Source of the DNA: Streptomyces griseorubiginosus
Lineage (GTDB): Bacteria; Actinomycetota; Actinomycetes; Streptomycetales; Streptomycetaceae
Direction: 5' to 3'
Assembly: GCF_001514195.1 (NCBI RefSeq)
Contig: NZ_KQ948736.1
Location: 413,362-477,361 of the forward strand
Length of the DNA: 64,000 bases
How positions within the stretch are numbered: position 1 is the stretch's first letter; each line of letters opens with the position of its first letter. Made by a program: the position numbers and the translations under genes. Below the pieces are notes generated by a model. That model saw nothing but the letters and a program-made list of their open reading frames with translations. It was not told where the DNA came from and searched no databases. Positions 50,872 through 58,520 of the stretch are shown one piece after another.

Positions 50872-51785
50872 GCCTCCGGGAACTTGGGCGCCGGGATGCC
50901 GACCGACTGGAGCTCGGCACCGACCGAGGTGGGGAAGGCGTCGGCCAGCGTCTCGGGGGTCCAGCCGCCGTCGGCGTACGCGGCCTTGATCTCCTGCGGA
51001 TGGGACCAGAGTGCCACCTTGTCGCCGCCGATGCCGATGGCCTGTCCGGTGATGCCCCGGGCCGCCTCGGAGGCGAGGAAGGGCACGAGGGCCGCGCAGT
51101 CCTCGGGGGTGCCGAAGCCCTCGCCCTTGCGCAGGAAGTCCGGCAGCGGCTCGCCGTTGCGCATGGCCTCGATGTACGGGGCGAAGGCGGGGATGGTCTC
51201 GGTCATCGCGGTCGCGGCGACCGGCACGATCGCGTTGACGGTGATGTTCGCGCGGCCCAGTTCCATCGACCAGGTGCGGGCGAAGGCGGCGATGCCGGCC
51301 TTGGCGGCGGCGTAGTTCGTCTGGCCGAAGTTGCCGCGCTGCCCGGCCGGGGAGCCGACCAGGATCAGCGAGCCGCCCTCGCCCTGCTCGCGCATCCGCA
51401 CGGCGGCGGCGCGGGCGCAGGTGAAGGTGCCCTTGAGGTGGGTGGTGATCACGGCGTCGAAGTCGTCGTCGGTCATCTTCCACAGCACCTTGTCGCGCAG
51501 GATGCCCGCGTTGGTGACCAGGATGTCCAGCCGCCCGAACTCCTCCACCGCGCGGTTCACGAGCCGCTCGGCGGCCTCGGTGGTGCCGACCGGGACGACC
51601 TCGGCGACGGCCCGGCCGCCGGCCTCGGTGATGCTCTTCACCGCCTGCTCGGCGACCGCCTCGTCCACGTCGTTGACGACGACCGAGGCGCCGTGGGCGG
51701 CGAGGGCGTGCGCGTAGGCGAGGCCGAGGCCCCGGCCGCTGCCGGTGACGACGGCGACCTTGCCGGAGAGATCGATGCTGGGCAC
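50868..51785 (-). CDS. SDR-family 3-hydroxyacyl-CoA dehydrogenase-like protein
   Basis: A 305-residue short-chain dehydrogenase resembling the dehydrogenase domain of the bifunctional HSD17B4 protein. The cofactor motif is TGSGRGLG (14-21). NAG is at about 92-94. The catalytic set is S145, Y158 and K162. GTG at 51785 has AAGGG upstream. First gene of the four-gene operon, behind a canonical promoter. It would oxidise the beta-hydroxyacyl-CoA made by the MaoC hydratase. Confidence 0.92.
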   Translation of the reverse strand: MPSIDLSGKVAVVTGSGRGLGLAYAHALAAHGASVVVNDVDEAVAEQAVKSITEAGGRAVAEVVPVGTTEAAERLVNRAVEEFGRLDILVTNAGILRDKVLWKMTDDDFDAVITTHLKGTFTCARAAAVRMREQGEGGSLILVGSPAGQRGNFGQTNYAAAKAGIAAFARTWSMELGRANITVNAIVPVAATAMTETIPAFAPYIEAMRNGEPLPDFLRKGEGFGTPEDCAALVPFLASEAARGITGQAIGIGGDKVALWSHPQEIKAAYADGGWTPETLADAFPTSVGAELQSVGIPAPKFPEA

Positions 51786-51847
51786 GAGCGGGTCCCTTCC
51801 CGAGGGGTACGACTGCGGGTACGCGTGCTGGTACGACTGCGAGGTCG

Positions 51848-51883
51848 AAGTTAAGAGCAATAATTGGTGACGTCAATAGTTGT
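51848..51883 (-). promoter_or_regulatory. Promoter and MarR-type operator of the SDR operon
   Basis: On the minus strand, -35 TTGACG (51876-51871), a 17-bp spacer and -10 TAACTT (51853-51848). The imperfect palindrome AACTATTGACGTCACCAATT, centred on GACGTC, overlaps the -35 box and lies next to the divergent MarR gene, as expected for a MarR repressor site controlling both directions. Confidence 0.6.
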
Positions 51884-51896
51884 TGGAGACCTCCGG

Positions 51897-52415
51897 GTGA
51901 GTCATGCTGGAATCTGTACGTCGTACCGACCCAGGGAGCTCGCCATCACCAGCCAGCACGTGACCCCGAAGCCCATGGACGCGGAGGAGCCGTGGATGCG
52001 CGGGCTGCACGCGGACACCGGTTATCTGCTGTACCGCCTCGGCCTGCGCTCCGGTCAGCTGTTCAACACGTTCCTCCAGGAGTCGGGGCTGCGGCTGCGG
52101 CACTACGCCGTGCTGCGCTATCTCGCCGGTGCCGAGGGCGCCCTCCAGCGGGAGCTGAGCACCCGGCTCGGCTACGACCCGAGCGCGATCGTCGGCCTGG
52201 TCGACGACCTGGAGAGGCTGGGCATGACCGAGCGCCGCCCCTCCCCCGACGACCGGCGCAGCAAGATCGTCGTGCTGACCGAGGACGGCCGGGCCTTCCT
52301 GCGCGGCACCGACGAGGCCGGCAGACGGGTCACCAACGACCTGCTCGCCCCGCTCGACACCGCCGAACGCGAGACGCTCCAGGCGCTCCTGCTGAGGGTC
52401 GTCGACCGGCCATGA
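51897..52415 (+). CDS. MarR-family transcriptional regulator
   Basis: A winged-helix repressor of about 146-172 residues. GALQRELSTRLGYDPSAIVG is the recognition region and RRPSPDDRRSKIVVLTEDG is the wing. GTG at 51897 has GGAG eight bases upstream but would give an unusual 26-residue N-terminal extension; ATG at 51975, starting MDAEEPWMRGLH, matches usual MarR length. It diverges from the catabolic operon and probably releases DNA on binding an aryl-CoA, as CouR does in Rhodococcus (family knowledge, not shown here). Confidence 0.85.
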   Translation: MSHAGICTSYRPRELAITSQHVTPKPMDAEEPWMRGLHADTGYLLYRLGLRSGQLFNTFLQESGLRLRHYAVLRYLAGAEGALQRELSTRLGYDPSAIVGLVDDLERLGMTERRPSPDDRRSKIVVLTEDGRAFLRGTDEAGRRVTNDLLAPLDTAERETLQALLLRVVDRP

Positions 52416-53233
52416 CCGTGGCCCCGCACTCCAGGACCGGTGCGCGCGGCGGGACCCCCACCGCGCCGGACCGGCTGCTGTCCGTGCTCGCCGCCTTCGA
52501 CCACGACCACCCGGCGCTGTCCCTCACCGACATCAGCCGGCGGGCCGGACTGACCCTGACCACGGCCCACCGCCTGGTCGGCGCGCTGACCGAGTGGGGC
52601 GCGCTGGAGCGGGACGACGCCGGGATCTACCACGTGGGGCTGCGGCTGTGGGAGGTCGCCGCGCTGGCTCCGCGCGGGGTCGCGCTGCGGCAGCTCGCGC
52701 TGCCGTACCTGGAGGACCTGTACGAAGCCACCCACGAGAACGTGCAGTTGGCGGTGCGGGACGGCTCGGACGTCGTCTACATCGAGTGGATCTCGGGGCG
52801 TTCGGCGGTCGGGGTGCACATCCGGGTCGGCGCGCGCTGGCCGCTGCACGCCACCGGGGTCGGTCTGGTGCTGCTGGCCCACTGCGGCCCGCGGGAGCAG
52901 GAGGAGTACTGCGCCGGTCCGCTCGCCGTGTTCACCCCGCACACGATCGCCGACCCGGCGCGGCTGCGCCGGGTGCTGGCCGAAGTGCGGCGCTCGGGAG
53001 TCGCGGTGAGCAGCCGTCAGGTCACCGACGACGCCCTGTCGGTGGCCGCCCCGGTGCGCGGCCCGGACGGCACGGTGGTCGCGGCCGTGTCGGTCGTCGT
53101 GCCCCAGGCCGACGACCAGGTGCCGGCCCTGGTCCCGGCGGTACGGCTCGCGGCGCTGGGGATCTCACGGGCGCTGGGCTGGCAGCCCGCGGTCACGCCC
53201 CGCCCGGGCACCGGAAATCCCTCGCACCGGTGA
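52412..53233 (+). CDS. IclR-family transcriptional regulator
   Basis: A 273-residue regulator. The N-terminal winged HTH is LSLTDISRRAGLTLTTAHRL and the C-terminal effector domain contains LQLAVRDG-like and PLHATGVGL stretches. ATG at 52412 overlaps the MarR stop. IclR proteins commonly govern aromatic-acid catabolism; having both a MarR and an IclR regulator in one transcript suggests two effector inputs. Confidence 0.92.
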   Translation: MTVAPHSRTGARGGTPTAPDRLLSVLAAFDHDHPALSLTDISRRAGLTLTTAHRLVGALTEWGALERDDAGIYHVGLRLWEVAALAPRGVALRQLALPYLEDLYEATHENVQLAVRDGSDVVYIEWISGRSAVGVHIRVGARWPLHATGVGLVLLAHCGPREQEEYCAGPLAVFTPHTIADPARLRRVLAEVRRSGVAVSSRQVTDDALSVAAPVRGPDGTVVAAVSVVVPQADDQVPALVPAVRLAALGISRALGWQPAVTPRPGTGNPSHR

Positions 53234-53291
53234 GGCCCCGGCCGGGCCGTCGTCGTGATACTGGAACGGCCCCGGCCCCGAGGAGCCGCCC

Positions 53292-54527
53292 ATGTCCGCC
53301 GCCCGGTCCCGCCACGACCCGCTCGTGACCCGCGCGAGGTCGGCGCACCCGTACGGCCTGGTCGTGAACCGCCTGAGGTCGGCCAACCCGTACGTCGTCG
53401 ACAGCGCGCTCGCCGTGCTGGTGCTGTTCGCCGCGTCCCTCCAGTGGATGTTCCCGGACGAGGGCGACGACCGGCTCACCCTGGTGGGCTGGCTGCTGGG
53501 AGCCGGTACGGCCGTTCCGCTGATCTGGCGGCGCCGCTTCCCCTACGCGACCGCCCTGGCCGTCTCGACGGTCACCACCGCGATGGCGTACTACCACGCG
53601 CCCCCGCCCGACGTCCCCTACAGCGGCCTCGTCGTCCTCTACACCATGGCCGTCCAGGGCCTGCCCTGGCAGCGCCGCAGCATGCTGGCGAGCTGGCTGC
53701 TCGGGGCCGTGCTGACCATGCAGTTCAAGGAGCACGCCCAGCCCTTCGAGTACGCCTTCCACCTCACCGGCATGATCTGCGCCTACGGCCTCGGTGTGCT
53801 GGCCCGCCTCCAGCGCGCGTACACCGCGGCCGTCGAGGACCGGGCCGCCCGCCTCGAGCGGGAGCGGGCCGCGGAGACCGCGCGGGCCATCGCCCAGGAA
53901 CGGGCCCGGATCGCCCGGGACATGCACGACATCCTGGCGCACGCGGTGAGCCTGATGGTCGTCCAGGCGGAGGCCGGACCGGTCGTGGTGCGCAGCGATC
54001 CGGCCCGCGCCGAGGCGGCGTTCGACGCCATCGCGGCCAGCGGCCGGGACGCGATGAACCAACTGCGGCGGATCCTCGGTGTGTTGAAGGAGGAGGAGCG
54101 CCGGAGCGGCGCCACCCGGCTGCCGCAGCCCGACCTCGCCGCGCTCCCGTCCCTGGTCCGCCAGGTCTCCGAATCGACGGGCCTGCGGGTCGACTTCCGC
54201 ATCTGCGGCCGGTCGCGCCCCCTTCCCCCGGACACCGAGGTCGCCGCCTATCGCGCGGTGCAGGAAGCCCTGACCAACACCGTCAAGCACGCGTACGCTT
54301 CCCGTGCACAGGTGGAACTCGACTGGAAAGAGAACGAGTTGACCGTCACGGTGACCGACGACGGCACCGGGCCCGCGCGCCCGGACGGCGGGCACGGGCT
54401 GATCGGCCTCAGGGAGCGGGCGGCGGCCTGCGGGGGCAGCGCCGAGACCGGGCCGGGTCCGGAAGGGGGCTTCCGGGTGGTCGTGCGGCTGCCCGCGGGC
54501 GCCGACCGGGAGGCGGCCCTCGGGTGA
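53292..54527 (+). CDS. NarL-type sensor histidine kinase
   Basis: A 411-residue membrane sensor. Four or five hydrophobic segments (about residues 36-172) precede a coiled segment and the HisKA_3 domain, with phospho-acceptor H212 in RIARDMHDILAH. The ATPase domain has EALTNTVKHA, DDGTGPA and HGLIGLRERA. There is little extracellular sequence, so it probably senses the membrane or an intramembrane ligand. It is coupled to the response regulator by GTGA. Confidence 0.93.
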   Translation: MSAARSRHDPLVTRARSAHPYGLVVNRLRSANPYVVDSALAVLVLFAASLQWMFPDEGDDRLTLVGWLLGAGTAVPLIWRRRFPYATALAVSTVTTAMAYYHAPPPDVPYSGLVVLYTMAVQGLPWQRRSMLASWLLGAVLTMQFKEHAQPFEYAFHLTGMICAYGLGVLARLQRAYTAAVEDRAARLERERAAETARAIAQERARIARDMHDILAHAVSLMVVQAEAGPVVVRSDPARAEAAFDAIAASGRDAMNQLRRILGVLKEEERRSGATRLPQPDLAALPSLVRQVSESTGLRVDFRICGRSRPLPPDTEVAAYRAVQEALTNTVKHAYASRAQVELDWKENELTVTVTDDGTGPARPDGGHGLIGLRERAAACGGSAETGPGPEGGFRVVVRLPAGADREAALG

Positions 54528-55192
54528 GCATCCGGGTGGTCGTCGCCGACGACCAGGAACTGGTCCGCAGCGGCTTCAGCATGATCCTGGAGGCGCAGCC
54601 GGACATCGAGGTGGTCGCCGAGGCCGGGGACGGCGCGGAGGCGGTCGCCGCGGTCCGCCGGCACACCCCGGACGTCCTCCTGCTCGACATCCGGATGCCG
54701 GTCATGGACGGCCTGGAGGCGGCCCGCCGGGTGTGCGCGGGGTCGGGCTGCAAGGTGGTCATGCTGACCACGTTCGATCTCGACGAGTACGTGTACGACG
54801 CCCTGTACGCGGGTGCCAGCGGCTTCCTGCTCAAGGACGTCCGCCGCGACGACCTCGTCCACGCGGTCCGCGTGGTGGCGGGCGGCGACTCCCTCCTCGC
54901 CCCGGCCGTCACCCGCCGCCTGGTGGCGGACATCGTGCGCCGCCGCCGCGAGGAGACGGCCACCGGGCCCGCCCCCGGCTGCCTGGACGTCCTGACGGCC
55001 CGGGAGGTGGAGACCCTGCGGATGCTGGCGCGGGGCCTGTCGAACGCCGAGATCGCCACGACCCTGTTCGTGAGCGAGCACACGGTGAAGACCCACGTCA
55101 GCAACGTCCTGAGCAAGCTGGGGCTGCGGGACCGGGTCCAGGCGGTGATCCGGGCGTACGAGACGGGTCTGGTGACGCCGGGGGCGCCCTAG
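54524..55192 (+). CDS. NarL/LuxR-type response regulator
   Basis: A 222-residue regulator. The receiver domain has phospho-acceptor D55 (VLLLDIRMP) and K106-type switch residues in GFLLKDVRRDD. The C-terminal LuxR HTH is LTAREVETLRMLARGLSNAE followed by VSEHTVKTHVSNVLSKLGL. GTG at 54524 overlaps the kinase stop. Its TAG stop shares the palindromic CTAG with the stop of the convergent VOC gene. Nearby MMPL transporter expression is a possible target. Confidence 0.94.
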   Translation: MSIRVVVADDQELVRSGFSMILEAQPDIEVVAEAGDGAEAVAAVRRHTPDVLLLDIRMPVMDGLEAARRVCAGSGCKVVMLTTFDLDEYVYDALYAGASGFLLKDVRRDDLVHAVRVVAGGDSLLAPAVTRRLVADIVRRRREETATGPAPGCLDVLTAREVETLRMLARGLSNAEIATTLFVSEHTVKTHVSNVLSKLGLRDRVQAVIRAYETGLVTPGAP

Positions 55193-55614
55193 TCCTCCTC
55201 GTCCCCCTGGTCCCCGAGCTCGGTGAACAGGGTGAGCTGGAGTGAACCAGGCCCTTCCAGGCGGGAGTTGAGCGAGTTCCACGGGGTGCGGGTCGGCTCG
55301 GCGACGACCTCCGCCCCGGCCTCCGCCAGCCTCGCCGTGGTCGCCGTCGAGTCGTCGACCTCGAACGCCACCCGGATGTGCCCGGCGACCCGCTTGCCGA
55401 CCTCCACCTCGTCGATGAACGCGGCATGGTCCGGATCGGTGATCTCCAGCGTCGCCCGCCCCGCCTCCAGGATGGTGACGCGGCCGCCGTCGGACGCGAA
55501 CGCGGCCCGCTCGGGCAGACCGAGCACGTCCCGGTAGAAGCGCAACGCCTCGTCGTAGTCGTCCGCGGTGACGACGAGACGGAGTTCACGGACGGTGGGC
55601 GGTACCTCGGACAT
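55189..55614 (-). CDS. VOC-superfamily (glyoxalase/bleomycin-resistance-like) protein
   Basis: A 141-residue protein of two beta-alpha-beta-beta-beta units: VVTADDYDEALRFYRDVLGL and later HIRVAFEVDDSTATTARLAE. Family members bind a metal or sequester small molecules; the substrate is not evident. ATG at 55614 is preceded by GAGGAGGCCCGC. It overlaps the response regulator stop by four bases in convergent orientation. Confidence 0.87.
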   Translation of the reverse strand: MSEVPPTVRELRLVVTADDYDEALRFYRDVLGLPERAAFASDGGRVTILEAGRATLEITDPDHAAFIDEVEVGKRVAGHIRVAFEVDDSTATTARLAEAGAEVVAEPTRTPWNSLNSRLEGPGSLQLTLFTELGDQGDEED

Positions 55615-55786
55615 GCGGGCCTCCTCGTAGCTGTTCCCAAGGTCAACTCCTCGACCGGTACCGAGAATTCCTCCCCCGCGGGAGTGAGCCGGGGCCAGGA
55701 CTCACTCGCACGGCGGAGTCCCGGAAACCGCCCGCGACGGCGATCCGGTGAGCGGGCCCGCCGCAGCAGCCTGAGGGGGCCAACAC

Positions 55787-55826
55787 CACCGGTGCCCTCG
55801 ATCACCGGTGCGTTCGACCACCGGTG
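55787..55826. promoter_or_regulatory. Three CACCGGTG palindromes spaced 16 bp apart
   Basis: Perfect 8-bp palindromes CACCGGTG at 55787-55794, 55803-55810 and 55819-55826, each 16 bp apart, end 34 bp upstream of the MMPL start codon. Regular spacing suggests cooperative binding of a regulator that represses or activates the exporter. Confidence 0.55.
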
Positions 55827-55860
55827 CCACCAGCCACCGCCAACCCGCCGGGAGGCCCCC

Positions 55861-58173
55861 GTGCTCTCCACCCTCGCCCGGGCGGCGACCCGTCGCCCGC
55901 TCACCGTCATCGGCCTGTGGGCCGCGTTCCTGCTGCTGGGCTTCGGCCTCGGCACGGGCGTATTCGCCGACCTCTCCGACGACGTGCCCGACGTCCCCGG
56001 CACCGAGTCCGACCTGGCCGACGACCACCTCTCCGGCATCGACCCGACCGGCGAGTCCGTCACCGCAGTCGTCGCGGGCGAGGCCGTCTCCGACGCGGCT
56101 CTGCGCGCCCAGGTCGAGCGGACCGTCGCCGAGGTCCGGCGGATCGCCGGGGTCGCCGACGTACCGGACCCGTACACCACGCCCGGCCTCACCGCCCGCG
56201 ACGGACAGGCCCTCGTCATCCCCGTCACCTTCGAGGGCGGTCTCAGCGACGAGGCCGAGGAGGAGGCGACGGACAGGGCGGTCGAGACCATCAAACGGAT
56301 CGACGCGCCCGACGTCCACGTCAGCGGCGGCGAACTCCTCGGCAGGCAGCTCGGTGAGCGGGCCCAACAGGACGTGGAGAAAGCCGAGTTGATCTCCCTG
56401 CCGGTCGTTCTCGCCCTGCTGCTCGTCGTGTTCGGCGGACTGCGCGCCGCCGCGCTGCCGCTGGTGGTCGCGGTGAGCGGGATCGCGGGCGCGTTCCTCG
56501 GCCTGTTCGTCTTCAGCCAGGTCACCGACATCTCGGTCTACGCGATCCAGGTCACCACCATGCTGGGCCTCGGACTCGCCGTGGACTACGCCCTGTTGAC
56601 ACTGGTCCGCTTCCGCGAGGAACGCCGGTACACCGACGACGTGGTGGAGGCCGTGCACCGCACGGTCGCCTCGGCCGGCCGGACCGTCCTGTTCTCCGGG
56701 CTCACCGTGGCCGTCTCCCTGACCGGACTGCTGGTCTTCCCGAGCGTGTTCCTGCGCAGCATCGGCCTGGCCGTGGCCGCGGTCGTGGTGGTCGACATGC
56801 TGGCCGCGGTCACCCTGCTGCCCGCCCTGCTCACCAGGTTCGGCGGGCGGATCCGGCCCTCGAAGGCGCGCTCCGAGCACGAGGAGGGCCGGGTCTTCGC
56901 CCGCCTCGCCCGCTTCGCGCAGCGCCGCCGTACCGCCGTCCTGGTCACCGTCGTCCCGGTCCTGCTGCTCCTGGCCCTGCCCGTGACCGGTCTGCGCATC
57001 GCCATCGGCGACGCCCGGCAACTGCCCGCGGCCACCGAGGCACGGCAGTTGTACGACACCGTCGACGCGCACTTCCCGAAGGGCACCGGGGTCTCCCCCG
57101 TGGTGGTCGTCCTCGGGCCCGGCACCACCCCCGCGACCGCCGACCGGATCCGCGCCCTGGTCGCGCACGCCGAGTCCCGTGACCTGCCGGGCGGCACCAC
57201 CGTCGTGGAGCTGATGCCGCCGGGCAGCGTGGACGGCGGGGCGGCCACCGGCCTGGTCGAGCGGGTCCGGGAGATACGCGGCGACGAGCCCGTCCAGGTC
57301 ACCGGGGTCGCGGCCCGGCTGGTCGACTTCCGCGCCATGCTCGCCGAGCGGGCACCCTGGGCGGCCCTGACCGTTCTGGCCGGCATCTTCGTCCTGCTGT
57401 TCGCCTTCACCGGCTCGGTGCTGCTCCCGCTGCGCACCGTCGCGACCACTCTGCTCAGCCTGGGGGCCGCGCTCGGCGTGGTGGTGTGGGTCTTCCAGGA
57501 CGGCCACGGGGCCGGGCTGCTCGGCGGCGAAGGACTGGGTGCGCTGAGCCTGACCGTGCCCCCGCTGGTCGTGTCGATCGCCTTCGGGCTCGCCATGGAC
57601 TACGAGATCTTCATCCTGGCCCGGATGCGGGAGAGCCTGTCGGCGGACCGGCGTCGTACCCTCGCCGGCCGTGCGTCGCGGCGGCCGGTGCATGCGATCG
57701 CAAGGCACCGGGACACCCTCGACGGGGGTCCCGCCGTGCGAGCGGATTCGAGCGCGGGCGAGGAGCCACGCGAGCCGTCTGGCCAGGCCGCGGGCGTGCC
57801 TGCCGGGCGTCGCGAGGCAGGCAGGGGTGTGCCGACAGGCTCCACGGTCCGCCGGCACACCGGGGACGAGCGGGAGGCCGTGGTGACCGGGCTGCGCCGG
57901 TCGGGGCGGGTCGTCACCTGTGCCGCGCTGCTGCTCGCGGTGGTCTTCGGCGCCTTCATGACCGGCGGCTTCTCGCCCATCCTCCAGATCGGCCTGGGGC
58001 TGACCCTGGCCGTGCTGATCGACGCGACGGTCGTACGGATGCTGCTGGTCCCGGCGACGATGGCACTGCTGGGCCGCCGGGCCTGGTGGGCGCCGAAGCC
58101 GCTGCGCCGGGCGCACGAACGGTTCGGGCTGCGGGAGGCGGCGCCGGAGCCGCGCCTGCCGACCAGCGTCTGA
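55861..58173 (+). CDS. MMPL-family RND exporter
   Basis: A 770-residue membrane transporter of the MmpL class, with two repeats of one plus five transmembrane helices separated by large extracytoplasmic loops. LGLGLAVDYALLTLVRFREE and VSIAFGLAMDYEIFILARMR carry the paired TM4/TM10 Asp-Tyr motifs needed for proton coupling. GTG at 55861 starts a typical N-terminus (MLSTLARAATRRPLTVIGLW). Residues about 599-670, in the loop after TM10, are an unusual Arg/Gly/Thr-rich insertion encoded by hairpin-rich DNA. It probably exports lipids or toxic compounds. Confidence 0.9.
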   Translation: MLSTLARAATRRPLTVIGLWAAFLLLGFGLGTGVFADLSDDVPDVPGTESDLADDHLSGIDPTGESVTAVVAGEAVSDAALRAQVERTVAEVRRIAGVADVPDPYTTPGLTARDGQALVIPVTFEGGLSDEAEEEATDRAVETIKRIDAPDVHVSGGELLGRQLGERAQQDVEKAELISLPVVLALLLVVFGGLRAAALPLVVAVSGIAGAFLGLFVFSQVTDISVYAIQVTTMLGLGLAVDYALLTLVRFREERRYTDDVVEAVHRTVASAGRTVLFSGLTVAVSLTGLLVFPSVFLRSIGLAVAAVVVVDMLAAVTLLPALLTRFGGRIRPSKARSEHEEGRVFARLARFAQRRRTAVLVTVVPVLLLLALPVTGLRIAIGDARQLPAATEARQLYDTVDAHFPKGTGVSPVVVVLGPGTTPATADRIRALVAHAESRDLPGGTTVVELMPPGSVDGGAATGLVERVREIRGDEPVQVTGVAARLVDFRAMLAERAPWAALTVLAGIFVLLFAFTGSVLLPLRTVATTLLSLGAALGVVVWVFQDGHGAGLLGGEGLGALSLTVPPLVVSIAFGLAMDYEIFILARMRESLSADRRRTLAGRASRRPVHAIARHRDTLDGGPAVRADSSAGEEPREPSGQAAGVPAGRREAGRGVPTGSTVRRHTGDEREAVVTGLRRSGRVVTCAALLLAVVFGAFMTGGFSPILQIGLGLTLAVLIDATVVRMLLVPATMALLGRRAWWAPKPLRRAHERFGLREAAPEPRLPTSV
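57660..57865. repeat. In-frame hairpin-rich insertion within the MMPL gene
   Basis: Three inverted repeats lie within about 180 bp: CCGGTGC/GCACCGG (57685-57691 with 57705-57711, its loop containing the palindrome TGCGATCGCA), GCCTGCC/GGCAGGC (57798-57804 with 57816-57822) and GGTGTGCCG/CGGCACACC (57826-57834 with 57853-57861). The encoded stretch is absent from the usual MMPL layout. It looks like a small structured element inserted without breaking the frame. Exact ends cannot be set from one sequence. Confidence 0.6.
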
Positions 58174-58180
58174 GGGACCG

Positions 58181-58210
58181 AGGGGGACCGGGTGACGGCC
58201 TGGTCCCCCT
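58181..58210. terminator. Hairpin terminator after the MMPL gene
   Basis: AGGGGGACC (58181-58189) pairs perfectly with GGTCCCCCT (58202-58210) around a 12-base loop and is followed by TT, eight bases past the MMPL stop. Confidence 0.75.
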
Positions 58211-58237
58211 TTCCGGTGGTGACTACGCTGCCGCAGC

Positions 58238-58402
58238 ATGGACGGCGGAACGGAGAGCCACCGGACGCGGCCCTGCAAGTGGTGCGCCGCACCGGTCCCG
58301 CAACCGCGCAGCCGATGGCGCCGACGCGGCTTCTGCAGCCGGGCGCACCGCCGCAAGTACGGACTCCTGCGGGCGATCACGGAGTTCCTGGACCTCTGGT
58401 AG
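58238..58402 (+). CDS. Small zinc-ribbon-like protein (54 residues)
   Basis: ATG 58238 to TAG 58402 encodes 54 residues with PCKWCAAPVPQPRSRWRRRG followed by FCSRAHRRKYG. The CxxC...C-x2-H pattern with a basic linker resembles the short CxxCG...CSxxCR zinc-finger proteins frequent in Streptomyces genomes, although the last cysteine is replaced by histidine. No clear ribosome-binding site is seen (GCCGCAGC upstream), so expression is uncertain; the motif rather than the start supports it. Confidence 0.5.
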   Translation: MDGGTESHRTRPCKWCAAPVPQPRSRWRRRGFCSRAHRRKYGLLRAITEFLDLW

Positions 58403-58425
58403 CGGCGCGGGGCACCGTCCTCACC

Positions 58426-58454
58426 GGAATCTCAGGAAGCGGACCGCTGATTCC
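58426..58454 (+). promoter_or_regulatory. Leader hairpin upstream of the L,D-transpeptidase
   Basis: GGAATC pairs with GATTCC, enclosing AGCGG-A-CCGCT (58438-58448). This forms a bulged hairpin in the 118-bp gap before the transpeptidase, ending 12 bases before an in-frame ATG at 58467. A regulatory role is possible but unproven. Confidence 0.35.
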
Positions 58455-58520
58455 AAGGATCAGCACATGTGCGCGCGGCAGCATGCACCCGCAAAGGCGG
58501 ATATCTCAGGAAGGTGTGCC

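Noticed and set aside
57486..58520. Upstream extension of the L,D-transpeptidase frame into the MMPL gene
   Set aside because: The extension is out of frame with the MMPL protein and the signal peptide with lipobox begins only after 58521.
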